Assembly (NCBI GenBank): GCA_051453625.1
Contig: JBOZIK010000001.1
Location: forward strand, 235,635,757-235,696,603
DNA: 60,847 nt
Reading direction: 5' to 3'
Source: Welwitschia mirabilis
Taxonomy: Eukaryota; Gnetophyta; Gnetopsida; Welwitschiales
The position numbers and the translations under genes were made by a program. Shown here one piece after another: positions 21,721-34,479 of this stretch (position 1 is its first letter; every line of letters begins with the position of its first letter). The notes beneath the pieces were generated by a model that saw nothing but the letters and a program-made list of their open reading frames with translations, had not been told where the DNA came from and ran no database searches.

Positions 21721-22637
21721 ATCATGTTATATTAATACATGTAAACATCATTAAAATATATTTTTCCTTCTTTAATAGAATCAATACATCCCGTATTACC
21801 TAATCATGTAAAGAAAAATCATAAAATGCAAGAAAAATTAAAATGTATAAAATAGGTGAGCCCCACACGAGATCAAAAATGAAAATGCTCAAATAAAAAA
21901 TCTAATTTAATAAAACTATAGAGCTCATCATAATGATTAATTTACTTATAAGGACCACTATGTTTTGACTTAAAGTTTTTAAGAAAATGAGGTTTAAAGT
22001 TAAAAATCTAATTTTTTCTCATAAAATACACAAATTTAGATATCTTATAAAATACATAGAAAAAATAAGATCCATAAGTACTAAATCAAAGAGAACAAAA
22101 AATATAAATGAAAACTATGTGCTAAAAGGATTAAAAATGGGAGAAAAATCAAAATCAATGAGGGAGAGAAAAACATACATCATTTTAATAGATTTGCTTA
22201 AATCTCACAATTTAAGATTCTAATCTCATGAGTGAAAGATCCAAGATGTTGATGGGCTCTAGCATGATGATTATCTCTTGAAGACAAATGAAAATAACAT
22301 AGAAATAAAGAAAAATGGTGGAAAAGAAATGCAACTATTGTATCCACTATCATCTGATCAGATCATATAAATGAGTTCCCTTAGAGGATTCTCAAAAAAT
22401 TCTCAGTTGTCATCTGCCTTATCATTTAGATGACCTAGTAGATGATGAGACTTTGAAAATTTTTAGAAAAATGAAAATTTTAGTTAAATAAGGTAGGCTC
22501 AGATATTAACATGAAGGTATTATATTTTATTAAAAAACATGTAAGATAGAAAATGATAAAGAATCGTGATGAATAAGGATAAGAAATGAGGAAATCTCTA
22601 AGGAATCGAAAGATAGGAAGATGATAATGCACTATGT
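21720..22637 (-). other. Element Z leader (X' copy)
   Basis: Repeat of the leader part of fragment X. It contains a short TCATCT/AGATGA module at about 22405-22450. On the minus strand the leader should be preceded by an LTR, but its outer edge abuts the 3' non-coding region of element A, so the 5' LTR of Z has been lost. Confidence 0.55.
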
Positions 22638-22639
22638 AA

Positions 22640-23960
22640 AATGAATCCTTATTAAAAAAAATAAATGTACCTAAATTAAAAAAAATATGAAAATATGTAT
22701 AACTCCAAAAAACTCACAGAACTTCAATAAAATCATAAAAAAAATCATCTAAGCATAAAATAATATCATCTAGTGAAAATGCTATAAGAAAGTCAACTAT
22801 AATTGATAAAACAACATGAGTAAAAATGAAATAACAATAGAGAAACTACTGAATGATAAGATCCAAAAAATGAAAATGAAAAAGTATGAAAATAACTTTG
22901 AAATAATGAACTAAGTAATTAAAGAAAAACAAAATAAAAGTAAATAGCTAGAAACATGAAGAAGATAGCATTCCCATCTGACAAATTCTCTAAGAAGACA
23001 TTATAAATCTACTTGAGTAAAAATGCATGGTAAAATGAATTTACTCCATAAATTTTTATTTAAAAGGTACTGATTATGATGACATTAAATATTAAGTGCA
23101 TAAAACAATAGATAATAAGACCAAAAATTACTCAAAAATGAACTCACTTACTCACACACTAAAATAGACTCAAATCCTCAAAAGTGAAATTATCATGTAG
23201 AAATACTAAGAGTTTAGAAAACAAGCAATGCTTCTGATAATATTAGGAACATCACTAATCTCATAGCCTCAAAGTTTTAGTACTTATTTTTATGACAAGG
23301 GGAGTAAAACCATAGTAAAAAAATTAAGGACTTATGAAGCATGATCAATTGACCCCCTAGTGGAGTTTCCACAACTACCAACACTGCCAAAGATTCCTTT
23401 TAAAACAATTTTACCCTGGTGTGGTAGGACACTATGATGATCATGTATTTTAGCATAGATACAATAGATTAGGGTAATTATTTTCTTTTTTTCGTTTTCT
23501 TAAAATAAATACTACATGACCACATACTCAAAAATATGAAGGTAAAGAAGTAAGATAAAAGATAGAAAATAAATGCCTAGAAAATTAAAAACCTCATACC
23601 AATAACAAAAATAAAAGAAATAAGGCATCTTTATTTACAATAAAGTTCAAAGACATGTAAATGTTTTAAGATTAGGTGAATCTAATCTTGTCACTATAAA
23701 ATGTCCAAATATAAATACTAGTTATAGAAACTTTATAAAAAATTACATAAATCAAGTTAAAGATGATCAAGCATTATTATAATATTCACCAAAGAAATAG
23801 GATAGGAAAGAATTCAATAATAATAGGAAGGAAGTATTTCTCATCAAGAAAAACCTCCAAGAAAGTTTTTTGCTTTTATGTTCAAGAATTCATTGAAAGA
23901 TTTTTCATATATTTTTAACCTTTACTTAGTGACTTTCTAAATCGTCCTTATTTCTAAGTT
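22640..23960 (-). other. Element A 3' non-coding region
   Basis: Aligns with 31985-33250 (element BC) and, in the plus orientation, with 53990-55677 (element D). Conserved landmarks include the TGGTAGGAC segment at about 23420 and the AGTTTTAGTACT segment near 23270. No coding capacity seen. Its own 3' LTR is missing at the left edge. Confidence 0.7.
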
Positions 23961-25110
23961 GGAAATCTTAATGAAGCCATTATAAAGTACTTTCTTTATA
24001 AGATAAGAACCTAATCATTTAGAGTGAACTTATTGTGTAAAAAATGCACTCTAATGTTGTATAAAACAACAAGTTGACTAGGTTCAAAATTTCTATGAAG
24101 TAGCATTTTATTATGTTTAAACTTAGCTTGGGCTTTGTGAATGAGTTCATGATATATAGCATGTAAGTATTTTTTTTATATAAGTGATTAATTTGAACTA
24201 ATCTATTATTAAGATTTCAATAAAAGCCTATGAGAATAAGTTAATGGGAAGAATGATAAGAGTTACAACACACATGAACTGGTAAAATTCAAACTTTTTC
24301 ATATACAAATTCATAAGGTGGAAGTCCAAGAGAATTATGTAACACAGTATGATAATCCCAAAGAGAATTATTAAGATTAGAAGATTAAGATTTCTTACTA
24401 ATAGAGACAAGTATTTAAAGCCTTTTTTTTCCCTCTATTTGCATGTTTACCTTGACCACTGGTTTATGGATGATAAGCATAAGCTACTATATGTTCAATT
24501 CCAATGTATAAAAGAAGTCTCTTAAAAATATGATTTATAACATGAGTTTCTTAATCAATAATGATAATTCTAGGAAAACTAAACATTGAAAAATATGGGT
24601 TCTAATAAAATATCAAATAATTTTAGCATCATTTATAAAAGTAGAAATAGCCATAACCCATTTAGTAGCATAATCAGTAGCCACTAAAATATAATATATC
24701 ATTAGAAAGTGATTCAATAGGAGCTATAAAATTAATTTCCCAATAATAAAAAGTTTCACATTCAATAATATATTTAAGGGACATATCATAAGAACAAATA
24801 AGACTACCATAAAATTAACAAGCATCACACCTTCTGGAGAAATTGAAAGAGTCATAAAAAAGACTAGGCTAACAAAAACCAAAGTGAAGAATTTCCATTG
24901 CTATTTCCTCTCCATTAAAATAACCTCCATAAACACCATTCAAGAACATATTTTCTTATAATTTTGTCATTGCATATATGGTAAATATGTGGCTCTATCC
25001 ATTTATAATTACCTATTCTATGAATTAAATTTTTTTTTTTGATAATGACTCTAATGTTGTAGTGTTTTCATGATAATAAGATAATTAACTATATCAGCAT
25101 ACCAAGGAGT
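23960..25110 (-). pseudogene. Element A integrase
   Basis: On the minus strand: a zinc-binding remnant (HIYHICNDKIIRKYV, near 24985), a core start reading VATDYATKWVMAIS, then AYAYHP-stop-TSGQG where the family has PYHPQTSGQ, a stop at the Gln. The C-terminal region 24410-23970 follows the Athila/Tat pattern found better preserved at 33281-33652. Many stops; inactive. Confidence 0.75.
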
Positions 25111-25114
25111 AGGG

Positions 25115-25575
25115 TGAGTAAAAGATACAAGAAAATGTTATTCATCCAAAAAAGAATCATCAATCATAAGATCATCAAGAGAATAATAAAAATATGACAA
25201 ATGATCTACTACACTATTATGTTTTCTTGCTTTATCAATGATGGTAAGATTAAATTCTTGCATAATGAGGATCCATTTAATTAGTCTAGTACTAAAATCT
25301 TTATTGGTCATGAAGTATCTAATATCTATATTATTGGTATAAACATTCATATAAAAATCTAAAATATAGTATCGAGTATTATCAAGGTAAAAGATTATGG
25401 CTAATATTTCTTTCTTAGTAGTAGTATAATTCCGTTGAGCTTTAGATAAAGTTCTGCTATAATAATATATAACTTTAAAATTACTTTTATATGTTTATCT
25501 AAAAATCCTACCCATAGAAATATTATTAGCATCACATATTAATTTAAAATCTTTATTCTAATTAGGTCCCATTAT
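25115..25575 (-). pseudogene. Element A RNase H
   Basis: The open frame 25350-25138 (minus) reads VYTNNIDIRYFMTNKDF, RLIKWILIMQEFNLTIIDKA, NSVVDHLSYF and DDSFLDE. This matches the Athila-lineage RNase H end (RLIRWILLLQEFDLEI..., NVVADHLSRL, DDSFPDE). Confidence 0.85.
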
Positions 25576-26420
25576 AATAGTTANNNNNNNNNNNNNNNNN
25601 NNNNNNNNNNNNNNNNNNNNNNNNNNNNNNNNNNNNNNNNNNNNNNNNNNNNNNNNNNNNNNNNNNNNNNNNNNNNNNNNNNNNNNNNNNNNNNNNNNNN
25701 NNNNNNNNNNNNNNNNNNNNNNNNNNNNNNNNNNNNNNNNNNNNNNNNNNNNNNNNNNNNNNNAGAAGTTAGGTTTTTAATCATGTTTACTTTTTCAGGG
25801 TTCATCCTAATTTCTTCACTAGAAATGTGGTAATCTAAGATAATTCCATTATCAACTAGAAAGAAACTCTTCTCCAAGCTCAAACGTAGGCCACACTTAA
25901 TACATCTATCAAGGACTTTCTCTAACATTTCTAAGATTTGTTTAAAGTTTTTTTACCAAATATTAAGAAGTCATTCATGAAAATTTTAATTAAATCCTCT
26001 AAGATATCAGAAAAGATACCTATTATTACATGTTGAAAAATATCAAAAGCATTACAAAGTCTAAAAGAAATACATCTAAAAGAAAATGTTCTAAAAGGTT
26101 AAGTAAATATTGTCTTAGATTAATTCTTACTAGCTATACAAACCTAGCTATAATCATTATACCCATCAAGAAAGTAATAAAAGGCATGTCTTTGAATTCG
26201 ATCAAGTATTTCATCAAGAAAAAGTAAATGATAATGGTTCTTTTTTGTTACTTCATTTAGCCTCCTAAAAGACATAAACATTTTCTACTTTTCTCCTTTT
26301 TTAGACACTACTATTATCAGTACATATTCTTCACTATTCTCCTTCTTTAGACACTACTATTAAAGATCTAATCCATTCACTATTATATATGGTATCCATT
26401 GATTTAATGATTTCATATTT
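25576..26420 (-). pseudogene. Element A reverse transcriptase
   Basis: Minus strand: FLDGYNDYS near 26200, IIGIFSDILEDLIKIF near 26020, then FMNDFLIFG, where the catalytic Asp-Asp pair is Asn-Asp, then LEKVLDRCIKCGLRLSLEKS and LDYHISSEEIRMNPEKV (25928-25764). It is interrupted by a 180-N gap at 25584-25763. It belongs to the Athila/Tat branch, not the chromoviruses. Confidence 0.85.
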
Positions 26421-27420
26421 TATAACTTATTTAAGTGTTGGATTTAGTCTATATTAAGGTTGGCTAATAGATTTTGCATTTTCTCAAGGTGAATTTTATA
26501 AAGAATAATGGAAGTAATAAATCTTTATGGGTTCAAGCAAATGCATTACCATAGAATTTAAAAGTAATATTAAAATTGATTCTTATTGAGGTAAAATATT
26601 CTTATTTATTAACAAAGGTTTATTTTGATCATTACANNNNNNNNNNNNNNNNNNNNNNNNNNNNNNNNNNNNNNNNNNNNNNNNNNNNNNNNNNNNNNNN
26701 NNNNNNNNNNNNNNNNNNNNNNNNNNNNNNNNNNNNTTCTTATTGAGGTAAAATATTCTTATTTATTAATAAAGGTTTACTTTGATCATTACACAAAAAG
26801 ATATAATTTAGTTCATTAGGTAAAGGTTTTAGGTTTAAATTTATTTTTTAGTTTCTACTAATTTTTTATTAGAGTTAACTATCATCTTAGACTGTATTCC
26901 AGATGATATGGATGGATGACATCCCTAAAAATATAAAATCTTAGTAGTTTTGAGATGTTTAACTTCTTCACAGATTACATTTTAGTTTGTTTACTCTTCT
27001 AATCAAAATATTCTATTCCTAAATGTTTAATTTTTTTTACTTTAAGTGGATCATCATATAAGATAGGCTCAGGAAGCATTAACCATCTCTCTTCGAGTGG
27101 ATGATGCTGCAAAAATAATGTTGGCTTTAATTTTTTATTCAACATTCCACTCATTACCTAGGTATATTTTTAGTAATATCAAAAACTCTAATGGTAATCT
27201 TTTAATTTTCTAAGTGATACTCCATAATTTTAGTACAATGGGTTGTTTCATAGAATGCTCTACTTATAAGTAGTAATAATCTCCATTATGCTTAACTTCA
27301 ATTACAATCACATCCATTGGAGAGAATTCTTATTCAATTTGAATTACCAAATCTTTTATTATTTCTAAATATTTCTTTAATAATGTATCTACTAATTCTA
27401 AGATAATATGTGTAGAATTA
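26421..27420 (-). pseudogene. Element A protease-to-RT linker, decayed
   Basis: Aligns with 36130-36840 in element BC. It contains a 100-N gap (26637-26736) whose two flanks repeat the same ~60 bp, which indicates overlapping contig ends. Individual motifs are not readable. Confidence 0.5.
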
Positions 27421-28270
27421 ATTCTACTTTCCAAACCAAGTCATTAACAACTTTGTAAAGGCATAATATTAACACTTACTTCTATATTAATTAAGGCTTT
27501 CTTTATTATTGTATTTTCTTCTAATGTGACACTAGCCATTGCTACCCCTGTATCCTTAAATTTTGGACATTTTTTCAAAACTAAGTTGGTTATAGATTAG
27601 GCTAGGATGTTCATTTTTGTTTTCTTCTAATTAGATCTTTTCATACCTAAAANNNNNNNNNNNNNNNNNNNNNNNNNNNNNNNNNNNNNNNNNNNNNNNN
27701 NNNNNNNNNNNNNNNNNNNNNNNNNNNNNNNNNNNNNNNNNNNNNNNNNNNNNNNNNNNNNNNNNNNNNNNNNNNNNNNNNNNNNNNNNNNNNNNNNNNN
27801 NNNNNNNNNNNNNNNNNNNNNNNNNNNNNNNNNNNNNNNNNNNNNNNNNNNNNNNNNNNNNNNNNNNNNNNNNNNNNNNNNNNNNNNNNNNNNNNNNNNN
27901 NNNNNNNNNNNNNNNNNNNNNNNNNNNNNNNNNNNNNNNNNNNNNNNNNNNNNNNNNNNNNNNNNNNNNNNNNNNNNNATTGATGTGTCAGCTAATTCTA
28001 AGATAATATGTGTAAGATCAATTTTACTTTTCAAATCACATCCTTAACAAATGTTTAAATGCATAATGCTAATACTCAATCCTATCTTAATTAAGGCTTT
28101 CTTAATTCTTTTATTCTCCTCTAAAGTAACACTAATCATTACTCATTAAGATCCTTAAATTTTGGACATTTTTGCAAAATTAAGTTGGTTATAGATTGGG
28201 CTAGGAAGACTTTACTAGGTATGGTTCATTTTCGTTTCTTCCTAATTAGATCTTTCATAACTTAGAATAT
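27421..28270 (-). pseudogene. Element A aspartic protease
   Basis: At 28170-27979 (minus) the frame reads VTLEENKRIKKALIKIGLSI, then a Met-rich stretch and LILELADTS-like end, matching the Athila protease start (KALCDLGASVNLM). The catalytic D-L-G reads K-I-G, so Asp is lost. A 326-N gap (27653-27978) follows, and the same protease region is repeated on the other side of it (27421-27652). Confidence 0.7.
27653..27978. other. Assembly gap, 326 N
   Basis: Flanked on both sides by copies of the same protease segment, so the gap probably separates overlapping or duplicated contig ends. Confidence 0.9.
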
Positions 28271-30010
28271 TTAGTATTTTCTTGTAAGAGTTTCTGACAT
28301 GATAAACTTATGCTCACATCTTGTACTAAGGCTTTAAGATGATTGTCAAAGGTAGGATATCTATTTAATCTATCAAGTCAATAGATAATAGGTTTATTTC
28401 CTTTATCTTAAGAAGAATTTTTATTATTAAGCTTATCACTTAAAAGAGAAGGGAAGTTATGATTTTCTAAGATTTCAATATTCTCTTCTTCTTATCCATT
28501 TTTCTTATCATTGTTTGAAGTTAAAGCCTTATGGATAAGAAGTATTTTTTCATTTTTAATTCTTGTTGCATCCTTATAATCTTTTCTTACTTTATTAGGA
28601 TTTGATAAAGGTTGTGTTGCAAGTGACCCTTATGGTCTTTAATTTCCAAGCATAGTTTATTGAAGAAGATTCACTAGATTTTCAATGTTTGAATTTATCT
28701 TCTCTTATGATTTTCTTAGTTTATCAATGGAATTTCCAAGTGAATCATTTTGATTTTTCAAATTTGATGTACTTTATTGATAATTTGAGCTATATTTTAA
28801 GTTGTTTAATTAAAAGTTAGCATTTTCAAATCTATTTCTAAAGGGTTGGAAACTTGGATGATTTTTTTGAAAGGTCTTAAATTTGTTTTCAAAATATTAA
28901 ACATTATGTTATCCATTCATCCTAAGTTGAAATTCGTTTTGACTTCTAAAATTTAAAGACTTTTGATTGAATGAACATATCTCTTCATAAATTTTATTTT
29001 TATAAGTTGGCAATAAAGAAGATTCTTTAGTTATATGATAGTTTTCTTCACATAAATCATAAGTTAGAACCATATTTTTTTAGTTATACTTTTGTATCTA
29101 ATATTATTTAAGTTATTTTTCTAATGTTGTTGTGAAATCCTTAATTACATTTATTGGCTCGTTTTCTATTTCCATTTTTTCCTTTTCTTTTTTCAATTCT
29201 TTAAGATCTTTTATGATTTGGCCTATAATATAATTTTATTTATATGTTGGTTGAGGCCATGTTTGACTTATTTCTACTAGTTCTTCCAAAACCTTCATGT
29301 ATTTTCTCATGTGAGATTTATTAAATTTTCATCACATGAAAAATCTACAAGTTGTTTAGTTTGGCTATTAAATCCACTGTGAAAATAGTATATTAATTCT
29401 TCTTAAGTGAATGCATCAATGGGATTAAAATAAATTGTGATGAAAAATCATTCACAAGTAGTGGCATAATCTTCATTAGGTTATTTTTGGTAATTTCTTA
29501 CCTCTTTCTTTCTTTTTATTGTTATTGTTTCACTTAGAAATCATTTTATAAAGTAATTTTATACTTGGTTTTATGTTTTTAGCCTTTTATGTGGAATAGT
29601 TTTTACCGATAATTTCTCTTTTCCTTTTAATGTGATATAAAAATTAACTATGTAAGTATGATCATTAATTCTTTTTTAACTATTTCCTAAAGTAAGCACT
29701 AACTGTTCAATGTTGGCTATATGTTGAAGGTGATCTTCATTATTTTCTTAACTAAAAATAGAATATGCATTTAGATTTCTTAACTTGATACCATCATTAT
29801 GAGGTAGGTCAAATGGATTTTGGATTTCATGCTTTTTATTTGCAATTAGTTTTTCAAGATCACATTAGCTTTTGGATCTATAGGGATATTATAGGTTCCT
29901 ATCATAATAGGAGGATTATGTAAAGCTATTTATTTTTGTTTTTAGATAAAATTCAACATTGTAATAAGACTATTTTCTTCTAATCTTTCTTTTTAAAAAT
30001 TTTCTCTGGA
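28271..30010 (-). pseudogene. Element A gag, decayed
   Basis: Aligns with element BC (37140-39070) and, in sense, with D gag. Recognisable near its end: a segment reading LSKLW/KDLI-like residues, then the acidic stretch encoded around 28440-28520. Stops are frequent, and no long frame survives. Confidence 0.6.
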
Positions 30011-30609
30011 AAAATTAGATTCAAAAACAATAAATGTATAATAAACTTCTTACTTAATTCTTAGAATATTTTTTATACTTAGGATTGTATACCTGGATTT
30101 AAATCATAGTTAATCAAATCTTCTTAAATGTTTTCTTTAATCAGTAGCTACTCTCTTTGATACTTTATCTTTTCATTGAAGTTTACAATGTCCCACTATG
30201 ATTAGTTCTATTTCTATAAATGTTGTCTTAATGATTATCCGAATGATTCCCTAGACAATAAAAGACATAAAAAACCTAAAAATCAAAAACATAGAAAAAA
30301 TAATCACAAAATAATACAAAAATAAAACTAATAGTTTTCCTTTGAGTCATCTAGATGATAAAGGGAATAATAATAAAAACTCTAGTTCTTTTGAAAATGA
30401 AAAACCTAGTTTCATAGGTCGTCATCACCACATGTCATTTAGATGATAATGGGAATGACAAGGCATTATTTTTGGAATGCAAATTATAAAATACAAAAAG
30501 AAAAACCTATGTTCTACTATAAAGATACATTGCTACTGTAGATAAATACTTAAACCAAAATTCAAACTACTTATTTGAGCAATGATAATATTCAAACTCC
30601 AAATAGCCT
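30011..30609 (-). other. Element A leader
   Basis: Non-coding sequence between the primer site and gag. It carries GTCATC/GATGA-type modules at about 30348-30375 and 30422-30470. Confidence 0.6.
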
Positions 30610-30627
30610 TCTCTAGTAATGGTGCTA
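30610..30627 (-). promoter_or_regulatory. Primer-binding site of element A (tRNA-Asp type)
   Basis: The minus strand reads TAGCACCATTACTAGAGA. Against the canonical tRNA-Asp complement TGGCGCCGTTGCCGGGGA it matches 11 of 18 positions, and all seven differences are G-to-A or C-to-T. It sits three bases from the end of LTR-B. Confidence 0.8.
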
Positions 30628-30630
30628 AGA

Positions 30631-31980
30631 TATTATAGTATATATTTATGTAAATTTTACATCATTAAATAAATCCTAAAAATTACCAAAATATATATTT
30701 TATAACACAATACACTAATATAGATGGAAGTGTATCCGAATGTCATAATTCCATCAAAGGCATAGCTAAGAAAAAAGAGAATTGATTTCAAATGAAATAC
30801 TTATGCACTTTCTAAGTAGAACAAAATAACAATAAAAAGTAGATAATACAAATGAATATACTATGCACATGAGATGTAAATATATGCTAAATGTGATATC
30901 TATTTAATTATCAAATCAACCTATCATAGAGATCAGCCCTGTATAACCTAGATCAATCAAGGAAAGTTGTCACCAAACTAAGATCAATCTAAGCTATCAA
31001 GTGCATCAAATAAAATATATATAAAAAAATGTAAAGTTAATTTAGAAATTAAAATACACTAAACTAAACTACGAATATCAACCTTAACAAAGGTTGACCT
31101 TATGATCTATNNNNNNNNNNNNNNNNNNNNNNNNNNNNNNNNNNNNNNNNNNNNNNNNNNNNNNNNNNNNNNNNNNNNNNNNNNNNNNNNNNNNNNNNNN
31201 NNNNNNNNNNATTTCATAGATGAAGCTGTTACAGAATCATAAGTAACATAAACCATAAGGGAGATGCACATAACAAAAGATATGAAATAAAAATAAAGTT
31301 TTGATTAATTTGAACCAACATTTGTGTTAAAAAGTAGTAGAACCTCAATGAATAATACACATTCCAATACTAAGGAAGATGTCTCTCCATAACAATAAAG
31401 GATGGATCTCTTATCCTTTGATCTCTGTCATAAGAATTTCTTATGCTAAAGAAGATAAAGTCAAAGTCAAGGATGAAGGAGGTATTTATTACAACTAAAG
31501 ACTTTAAAAATAGCAAACACTAAGAGATATGATAAAATCTTAATGGTTACATAAGAATATGCATGATACATGGTAAAAGATTAATAAAGTTTAGTAAAGC
31601 ATTTTATGTAGATATCATCTTTCTAGCTATCTAGACATCACAGGGAATGATGCCACATCATATAAGATCCACATCATCTACTAGATTAGTTCAATAGGTG
31701 TTCTAGTTAGCATAAGTTCTTTTATAGTCTATAATATCATCTAGATAATATGATAGATGATGAATTATAAAAATATTTCTTGTGTCAAATTACCTCTTTT
31801 ATTATAGGCTTGCTGCTTCAAATAGGAAGCACTGTAAATTTCTTGAAATGCTATCAAATACAATGAAGATTTTATATTTTTATTATATTTTCCTTAGCTC
31901 TTCATCATCATCAAAGCTTAGCATAAACCTATCTAATGTCTTACAAAACTACTCAAAATACCATATCAAATACATATAGG
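30631..31980 (-). repeat. LTR-B, shared by elements A (5') and BC (3')
   Basis: Homologous to LTR-A and LTR-C. It has a primer site on one side (element A) and the 3' non-coding region of BC on the other, so two elements share it. It contains a 100-N gap (31111-31210). The U3 start is slightly truncated, beginning TATATG on the minus strand instead of TGTA. A TAATAAATACC box lies near 31488 on the minus strand. Confidence 0.85.
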
Positions 31981-31984
31981 ATAG

Positions 31985-33250
31985 CAGCCTAATAATGACA
32001 AAGAAAATTGAACAAATATACTTAAACTAAAAAATGATCATTAAAAAATATATAACTCCAAAATACTCAAAGGAATATCATAAAAATCAAAAAGAACATA
32101 ATTTAATTAAAATTCTAATAGAAAATCAACTTTTATTGATAAAACAATATGAGTAAAAATAAAAATAATAATAAGAAAACTACTAAATGACAAGGTCCTA
32201 TAAATGATGATGAAAAAGTATAGAAATAACTTTGAAATAACAAATCAAATAACTAAAGAAAAAATAAAATGAAAATGAACAACTAAGAACATGAAGATGA
32301 TAGTTTATCTACCCTAAATCCTAACCTAGCAAACCCCTTGGAAGACATCATAAATCCACTTAATTAAAGATACATGACCAAATGTATTGACTCCATAAAG
32401 TTTTTCTTTAAAAGCAGTGATTATGTTAACATCAAAGATCAAGTACTCTAAATAATTAATCATAAGGATAAAAGCTACAAAATAATGAACCCACCTACTT
32501 ACATCCCAAAATACATCCTAATCCTTAAAAAGTGAAATGATCATGTGCAAATACTGAGAGTCTATAAAAAACGTAATTCCTCTAATGATATCAAGAACAC
32601 CACTAACTTCATAGCCTTAAAGTTTTATTACTACTTTTCATAATGAGGGGAGTGTAATTGTAGTTAGAGAAGTAAGGACCTATGAAGCATAACCAACTGA
32701 TTTTCTAGTGGATTTCTCATAGCTACAATCACTGTCAAAGCTCCTTTTAAAAAAATTTACTCCAATGTGGTAGGACGTCATGGTGAACATGTATTTTGAT
32801 ATAGATATAATAGATCATGATCATTATTATCTATTTTCCTCTTTTTTTTTTAATCCCACATGATCACACACTCTAAAATATGAAGGTGAAGAAGTGAAAT
32901 AAAAGATTAAAAAAATCCAAAATAGTCAAAGACCTCATACCATTGATAAAAATATAAGAAGAAAGGCATCTTTCTTTAGAATGAAGTTCATAGATACATG
33001 AGTGTCTTAAGGTTAGGTTAATCCAATCTTATCACTTCAAAATGCCCAAGTATAAATACTAGTTATGAAAACTTCATAAAGTAAATACATAAGTGAAGTT
33101 AAAAATGTTCAAGTAACATCATAACATTCCACTAAAAGAATTGGTTGAGAGAGAATTTAGATAATGGTAAAGAGGAAGTTATCCCATTAAGGGAAAACTT
33201 TAAGACAATTGCTTCTATTATGTTCAAGTTTGCATCCAAAGGTTTTTCAG
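31985..33250 (-). other. Element BC 3' non-coding region
   Basis: Same conserved non-coding block as in elements A and D, between integrase and the 3' LTR. It is long for a Ty3/gypsy element and non-coding in all three copies. Confidence 0.7.
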
Positions 33251-33269
33251 ATATTTCCAACCTTTTTGT

Positions 33270-34475
33270 TTATTAACTTTTTAAATCTCTCTAGTGTCTA
33301 AGTCAAAAATCTCAATGGAATTATTAGAATAAACTTTCTCTATAAGATAAGAACATAACCATTTAGATGTTAAATTATTATGTAGAAGATGCACTCTAGT
33401 ATTGTATAAAATAACTAGTTCACTAGGTTTAAACTTTTTATGAAGTAATTTTTCATAATATTTGAACTTAGCTTGGGATTTGTGAATAAGTTGATGATGT
33501 ATGGAATGTGTAAATTTTTCATTTAAGTAATTAATTTGGGCTAATTTATTTTTAATATTTTCATAAAGGTCTATAAGACTAATTTGATGAGAATAATGAT
33601 AAAGAGTTATAACACACATCAACCAGTAAAATGTAAACTTTTTCATATACAAGTTGATAAGCTAAAAAATCAAGAGAATTATGCCAAGTAGTATGCTAAG
33701 CATAAAAAATAATTAAAATTAGAATTCTAAGATTTATTATTAATAGAGAAATTTTTTTAAATCATTTTCTTCATTTCTTTATTTTCATTTTTATCTTGAC
33801 CATTGATTTTTAGATAATAAGCATAAGCTACTCTATGTTTAATTCCAATGGATAAAATAAGTCTCCTAAAAAATTAATTTATAAAATCAGTTTTTTTAAT
33901 CATTGATGATAATTCTATAAAAACAAAAACATTGAAAAATATGAGTTCTAATAAAATTACAAATAGTTTAAACATCATTCATAATAGTAGGAATAGATTT
34001 AACTCATTTAGTAACATAATCAATAATCACTAAAATGTAATTCTTATGTTTAGAAGGTGTTTTAATAGAATATATAAAATTAATTTCTTAATATTAAAAG
34101 GTTTACATCTAAGAATAGGTTTAAGGGGCATATCATGAGAACAAATAAGACTATCATAATGTTCACAGTCATCACACCTTCTAACAAAATTAGAAGAGCC
34201 CTAAAAAAGACTAAGCTAATAAAAACCAGAGTGAAAAATGTGCATTGTTATTCTTTATCTACTAAAATAACTTTTATAGATACTACTATGACAAAGATGA
34301 TTAATGTCTAATTTTTTCCATTTAGGAATACATTTGCTCATGATTTGGTCTTTACACATATGATAAAGATGTAGCTTTATCCATTCATAATTACTTGTTC
34401 CATGTAGAAAATAATTTTCTTTGATTATGACTCTAACATTATGTTGTTTCATGGTAATAAGATAATTAACTATAT
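33270..34475 (-). pseudogene. Element BC integrase
   Basis: The zinc-binding region (34452-34255, minus) reads KLHLYHMCKDQIMSKCIP, then LCHSSIYKSYFS. The C-terminal part is the best preserved (33652-33281): EKLLHKKFKPSELVILYNTR, then HNNLTSKWLCSYLIEKVYSN, matching the Athila/Tat GPGKLKSRW...-type end. The core between them has stops. Integrates cDNA in intact relatives. Confidence 0.85.
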
Positions 34476-34479
34476 CTAC

